A stretch of DNA of 7,940 bases, taken from Verrucomicrobiota bacterium. GTDB lineage: Bacteria; Verrucomicrobiota; Verrucomicrobiia; Verrucomicrobiales; Verrucomicrobiaceae. The translations under genes and the position numbers were made by a program. Positions 5,906 to 7,940 of the stretch are shown here, piece after piece; position 1 is the stretch's first letter; each line of letters starts with the position of its first letter. Where the stretch lies: positions 1 through 7,940 of the forward strand of contig JAEYUU010000264.1 of NCBI GenBank assembly GCA_023429545.1, read 5' to 3'. The notes below the pieces were generated by a model. The model was not told where the DNA came from. It ran no database searches and was given only the letters and a program-made list of their open reading frames with translations.

Positions 5906-7267
5906 TCATCTCTTTTTCTTCCCTGACTTCCCATCCTTCAGCGGAAAATCCGCCGAGTCCACCCTTGCGGCATTCATCATGGCCTCGGCCTGCGTGACAA
6001 TGTCCGGCTTCTCCTTCGCGAGATCCTTGGATTCCTTTTCATCCGCGCTCAGATCATAAAGCTCGATTGGCTTTGACGGCCCATTGCGCACGGCCTTCCA
6101 GTCATCAAACCGCAGCGCCTGAATCGGGGTGCCTTCGTGAAGCTCCCAGTAGAAGTATTCGCGATGCGGCGCCGGCCCGCCCTTCAACATGGACACGAGG
6201 GAAAGCCCGTCCGTCTGGTAGCCTTGGGGCAAATCGGTACCGGCAAGCTCGGCTGCCGTGGGCAGAAAATCCCAGAAGGCCCATGGCTCCTCACTGACGC
6301 GTCCGGCTGGCACCACTCCAGTCCAGCGCGCAATTGCGGCCTGCCGCAGCCCGCCTTCATACAGCGAGCGCTTGTAGCCGCGCAGCTTGCCGCCCATGTT
6401 CTGATCGAAACGCTTCCCAAGTTCGGAGCTGGGCGCGAACGAAGATCCATTGTCCCCTGCAATCATGACAAGCGTCTTGTTTTCGATGTTCAGCGCCTTG
6501 AGCGTGGTCATGAGCCGGCCCACATCACTGTCCAGCCGGGTCACCATGGCGGCGTAGATCTGCTGCTGCTTGGTCCACTCCTTCTGTTCTGCGTATTCTC
6601 CCACGCTGTCGATCTCGTACTTCCCATGTGGAAGGGTGATGGCGTAGAAAAGGAAAAACGGGCGGCTCTTCTGTGATGCCACCCAGCGTTCCGCATCCCG
6701 GGCGAGCATCTCCTGGGCGTACGTCTTCCCATCCAGGTTGATGCGCTGATCATCGTTGTAGAGATAGGTCGGAAAGTAATTGTGCGCGTGACGCTGGCAG
6801 TTGTAGCCAAAGAAGTGCTCAAAGCCCAGCTTGAGCGGGCTGCCGGTGGTGTTGAACATGCCCATGCCCCACTTCCCCACGCAGGCGGTGGCGTAGCCGG
6901 CGTCCTTCAGGATCTGCGCCACAGTCACCGTGCCCTGTGGCAATGGCATCTGCCCTTCTTTCCCAATTTCACGGTTCGCACGGATGGGGCAGTGGCCCAT
7001 GTGCAGGCCCGTCATCAGCGAACTGCGCGATGGAGCGCACACGCTGGTGCCGGAGTACGCCTGCGTGAATCGCGTGCCTTCCGCCGCCAGGCGATTCAGA
7101 TTTGGCGTTTTGATCAGCTTCTGGCCGTAGCAACCCAGGTCCCCCTGCGCCAGGTCATCTGCCAGGATGAAGATGATGTTGGGCCGATCCGCGGCGGACG
7201 CTGAGATTCCGATCGCCAGGGGACAAAGCAACAGGAGAAAAAGTCGGCGGAGGTGCTGCAAGCTCAT
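5906..7267 (-). CDS. Secreted type I sulfatase (formylglycine-dependent)
   Basis: The 453-residue protein starts with a signal peptide ([17 protein letters not shown]... with Ala-x-Ala at 22-26) and should act in the periplasm or outside the cell, removing sulfate esters from glycans or aryl sulfates. It is a family S1 sulfatase: [11 protein letters not shown] with metal ligands D37 and D38, the formylglycine motif C77-A-P-S-R81 in [17 protein letters not shown] (K132), TLPHG (H214), AGDNGSS (D272, N273) and [10 protein letters not shown] (K299). The C77-x-P-S-R motif needs oxidation by a formylglycine-generating enzyme, which is not in the window. The C-terminus has the usual [14 protein letters not shown] segment and a lysine-rich tail (DGKSGKKKR). 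The next gene downstream is a phosphoesterase; the divergent neighbour is a propeller protein, consistent with a glycan-processing locus. Specificity cannot be assigned from sequence. Confidence 0.95.
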   Translation of the reverse strand: MSLQHLRRLFLLLLCPLAIGISASAADRPNIIFILADDLAQGDLGCYGQKLIKTPNLNRLAAEGTRFTQAYSGTSVCAPSRSSLMTGLHMGHCPIRANREIGKEGQMPLPQGTVTVAQILKDAGYATACVGKWGMGMFNTTGSPLKLGFEHFFGYNCQRHAHNYFPTYLYNDDQRINLDGKTYAQEMLARDAERWVASQKSRPFFLFYAITLPHGKYEIDSVGEYAEQKEWTKQQQIYAAMVTRLDSDVGRLMTTLKALNIENKTLVMIAGDNGSSFAPSSELGKRFDQNMGGKLRGYKRSLYEGGLRQAAIARWTGVVPAGRVSEEPWAFWDFLPTAAELAGTDLPQGYQTDGLSLVSMLKGGPAPHREYFYWELHEGTPIQALRFDDWKAVRNGPSKPIELYDLSADEKESKDLAKEKPDIVTQAEAMMNAARVDSADFPLKDGKSGKKKR

Positions 7268-7353
7268 GCGGTCGCTGGGTAACGCCTCATTTAATCACAT
7301 CTTCCTGCATAATAAAATGAGAGATGTACAAACCCTCCACCGTCACGGGTGAC
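7268..7353. promoter_or_regulatory. Divergent promoter region between sulfatase and propeller genes
   Basis: These 86 bases separate two genes transcribed away from each other, so both promoters should lie here. The middle (about 7286-7321) is AT-rich against a GC-rich background. Rightward, CATAAT (7308-7313) resembles a -10 element and would place a start near 7320, 34 bases before the ATG at 7354; no good -35 is visible. Leftward, TTAAAT (7294-7289) is a weak -10 candidate. GGTGA just before 7354 is a partial Shine-Dalgarno match. Confidence 0.45.
7286..7321. repeat. 7-base inverted repeat, candidate operator
   Basis: CTCATTT (7286-7292) and AAATGAG (7315-7321) are perfect reverse complements separated by 22 bases. 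They bracket the AT-rich centre and the -10-like sequences of the divergent region. Half-site centres are 29 bases apart, close to three helical turns. A dimeric regulator could bind here and affect both genes, but AT-rich 7-mers can recur by chance. Confidence 0.35.
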
Positions 7354-7940
7354 ATGCATGCCGGACGCTACTTTCGCTCGCTGTTCATCCTGGCGCTGCT
7401 GCCTTGCACCACCCGCATAGCAGCGTGCGCGGAGCCAATCGAGATTGGCCACACGCCGCAGTTCTTTTTGGACGACCACCTCGTGGACAACCGGTGGTCC
7501 CTCAAGCCCAAGCGCGAGGAGGTGCTGCGTGTCTTCCACGCTCCCCGCAAGCACGAAGGCAATCCCGTTGTCGCGGAAGACGGGGGCTACGTAACCGTGG
7601 CCCGCGATCCCGGAAGCAACGCCTTCAAGATGTGGTACCAGACACATGCGCGGAGCAAGGACGGCGAGGAGGGCAATGAGTACGCCATCGCCTATGCGGA
7701 ATCCGGCGACGGTCTGGTATGGAAACGTCCGGAGCTGGGCCTGCATGAATGGAAAGGCTCGCGTGCCAACAACATCGTGTGGAAAGGGCGGGGCAGCAAA
7801 CGCGCGAGCGGACCACAGATCATCGAAGTGCCGGCAAAGGATCGTCGCGGCTACCGGTATATCATGTCCTATCGCACCGGAGGTGTCCGCGAACACAGCG
7901 GCGTCCGGGTCGTGGGCTCGCAGGATGGCATCCACTGGGA
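7354..7940 (+). CDS. Exported GH32/arabinanase-like beta-propeller protein (partial, runs off window)
   Basis: The frame stays open from 7321 to the window end, giving 195 codons from the ATG at 7354 and no stop. The N-terminus is an export signal: MHAGRYFRS, hydrophobic LFILALLPC, then RIAACAEP, with an Ala-Cys-Ala cleavage site; IAAC also fits a lipoprotein box. The mature part opens with PQFFLDDHLVDN (35-46) and APRKHEGNPVV (63-73), followed by MWYQTHA (93-99), IAYAESGDGLVWKRPELGL (112-130), NNIVWKG (139-145), YRYIMSY (167-173) and GSQDGIHW (188-195). The recurring S-x-DG-x-x-W element is typical of five-bladed propellers of the arabinanase/invertase type. From memory, similar exported proteins are common beside sulfatases in Planctomycetes and Verrucomicrobia. 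Catalytic residues cannot be judged on a fragment. The ATG at 7324 is an alternative start, but 7354 gives a normal-length signal peptide and a partial GGTGA ribosome-binding match. Confidence 0.8.
   Translation, partial: MHAGRYFRSLFILALLPCTTRIAACAEPIEIGHTPQFFLDDHLVDNRWSLKPKREEVLRVFHAPRKHEGNPVVAEDGGYVTVARDPGSNAFKMWYQTHARSKDGEEGNEYAIAYAESGDGLVWKRPELGLHEWKGSRANNIVWKGRGSKRASGPQIIEVPAKDRRGYRYIMSYRTGGVREHSGVRVVGSQDGIHW

Noticed and set aside
6137..6676. 179-codon + strand frame opposite the sulfatase
   Set aside because: It is antisense to conserved sulfatase sequence and has no domain signature.
7291..7935. 214-codon minus-strand frame at the right edge
   Set aside because: The + strand frame encodes a signal peptide and propeller motifs; the minus-strand product has none and would also cover the divergent promoter region.

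Overview
The window is a GC-rich, densely coding bacterial chromosome segment with eight protein-coding genes and no RNA genes, CRISPR arrays, insertion sequences or phage genes that I could see. The gene content (a type I sulfatase with a signal peptide, a divergently oriented exported beta-propeller protein of a kind I associate with Planctomycetes and Verrucomicrobia, an NtrC-type sigma-54 activator, and almost no Shine-Dalgarno motifs) suggests a member of the Verrucomicrobia or a related PVC lineage. That placement is an inference from content, not a database result.

Layout. On the + strand, 16-564 encodes an NADPH-dependent FMN reductase and 575-1447 a dihydropteroate synthase-like protein, 10 bases apart. 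Five genes then run on the - strand. From right to left they are a secreted sulfatase (7267-5906), a calcineurin-like metallophosphoesterase (5860-5084), an NtrC-type response regulator (4902-3430), an exported protein of unknown function (3188-2538), and a GNAT acetyltransferase fused in frame to a cupin (2505-1489). The GNAT-cupin and folP-like genes are convergent, with 41 bases between them. At the right edge a + strand gene starts at 7354 and runs off the window. It encodes a signal peptide followed by an arabinanase/GH32-like propeller region and has no stop codon inside the window.

How the genes may work together. The divergent sulfatase and propeller genes look like a small unit for handling sulfated glycans outside the cytoplasm. 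They share an AT-rich intergenic region that carries a 7-base inverted repeat, a candidate common operator. The sigma-54 activator has a sigma-54-like promoter (-24 TTGGCAC, with a GC at the correct spacing) just after its own stop codon, facing the exported unknown protein, so it may control that gene. The remaining genes have no evident shared pathway.

Most unusual points: the GNAT-cupin fusion, the dihydropteroate synthase-like protein with substitutions at two normally conserved substrate-loop positions, the candidate sigma-54 promoter, and the dyad in the sulfatase/propeller intergenic region. I did not find a clear new multi-gene system.
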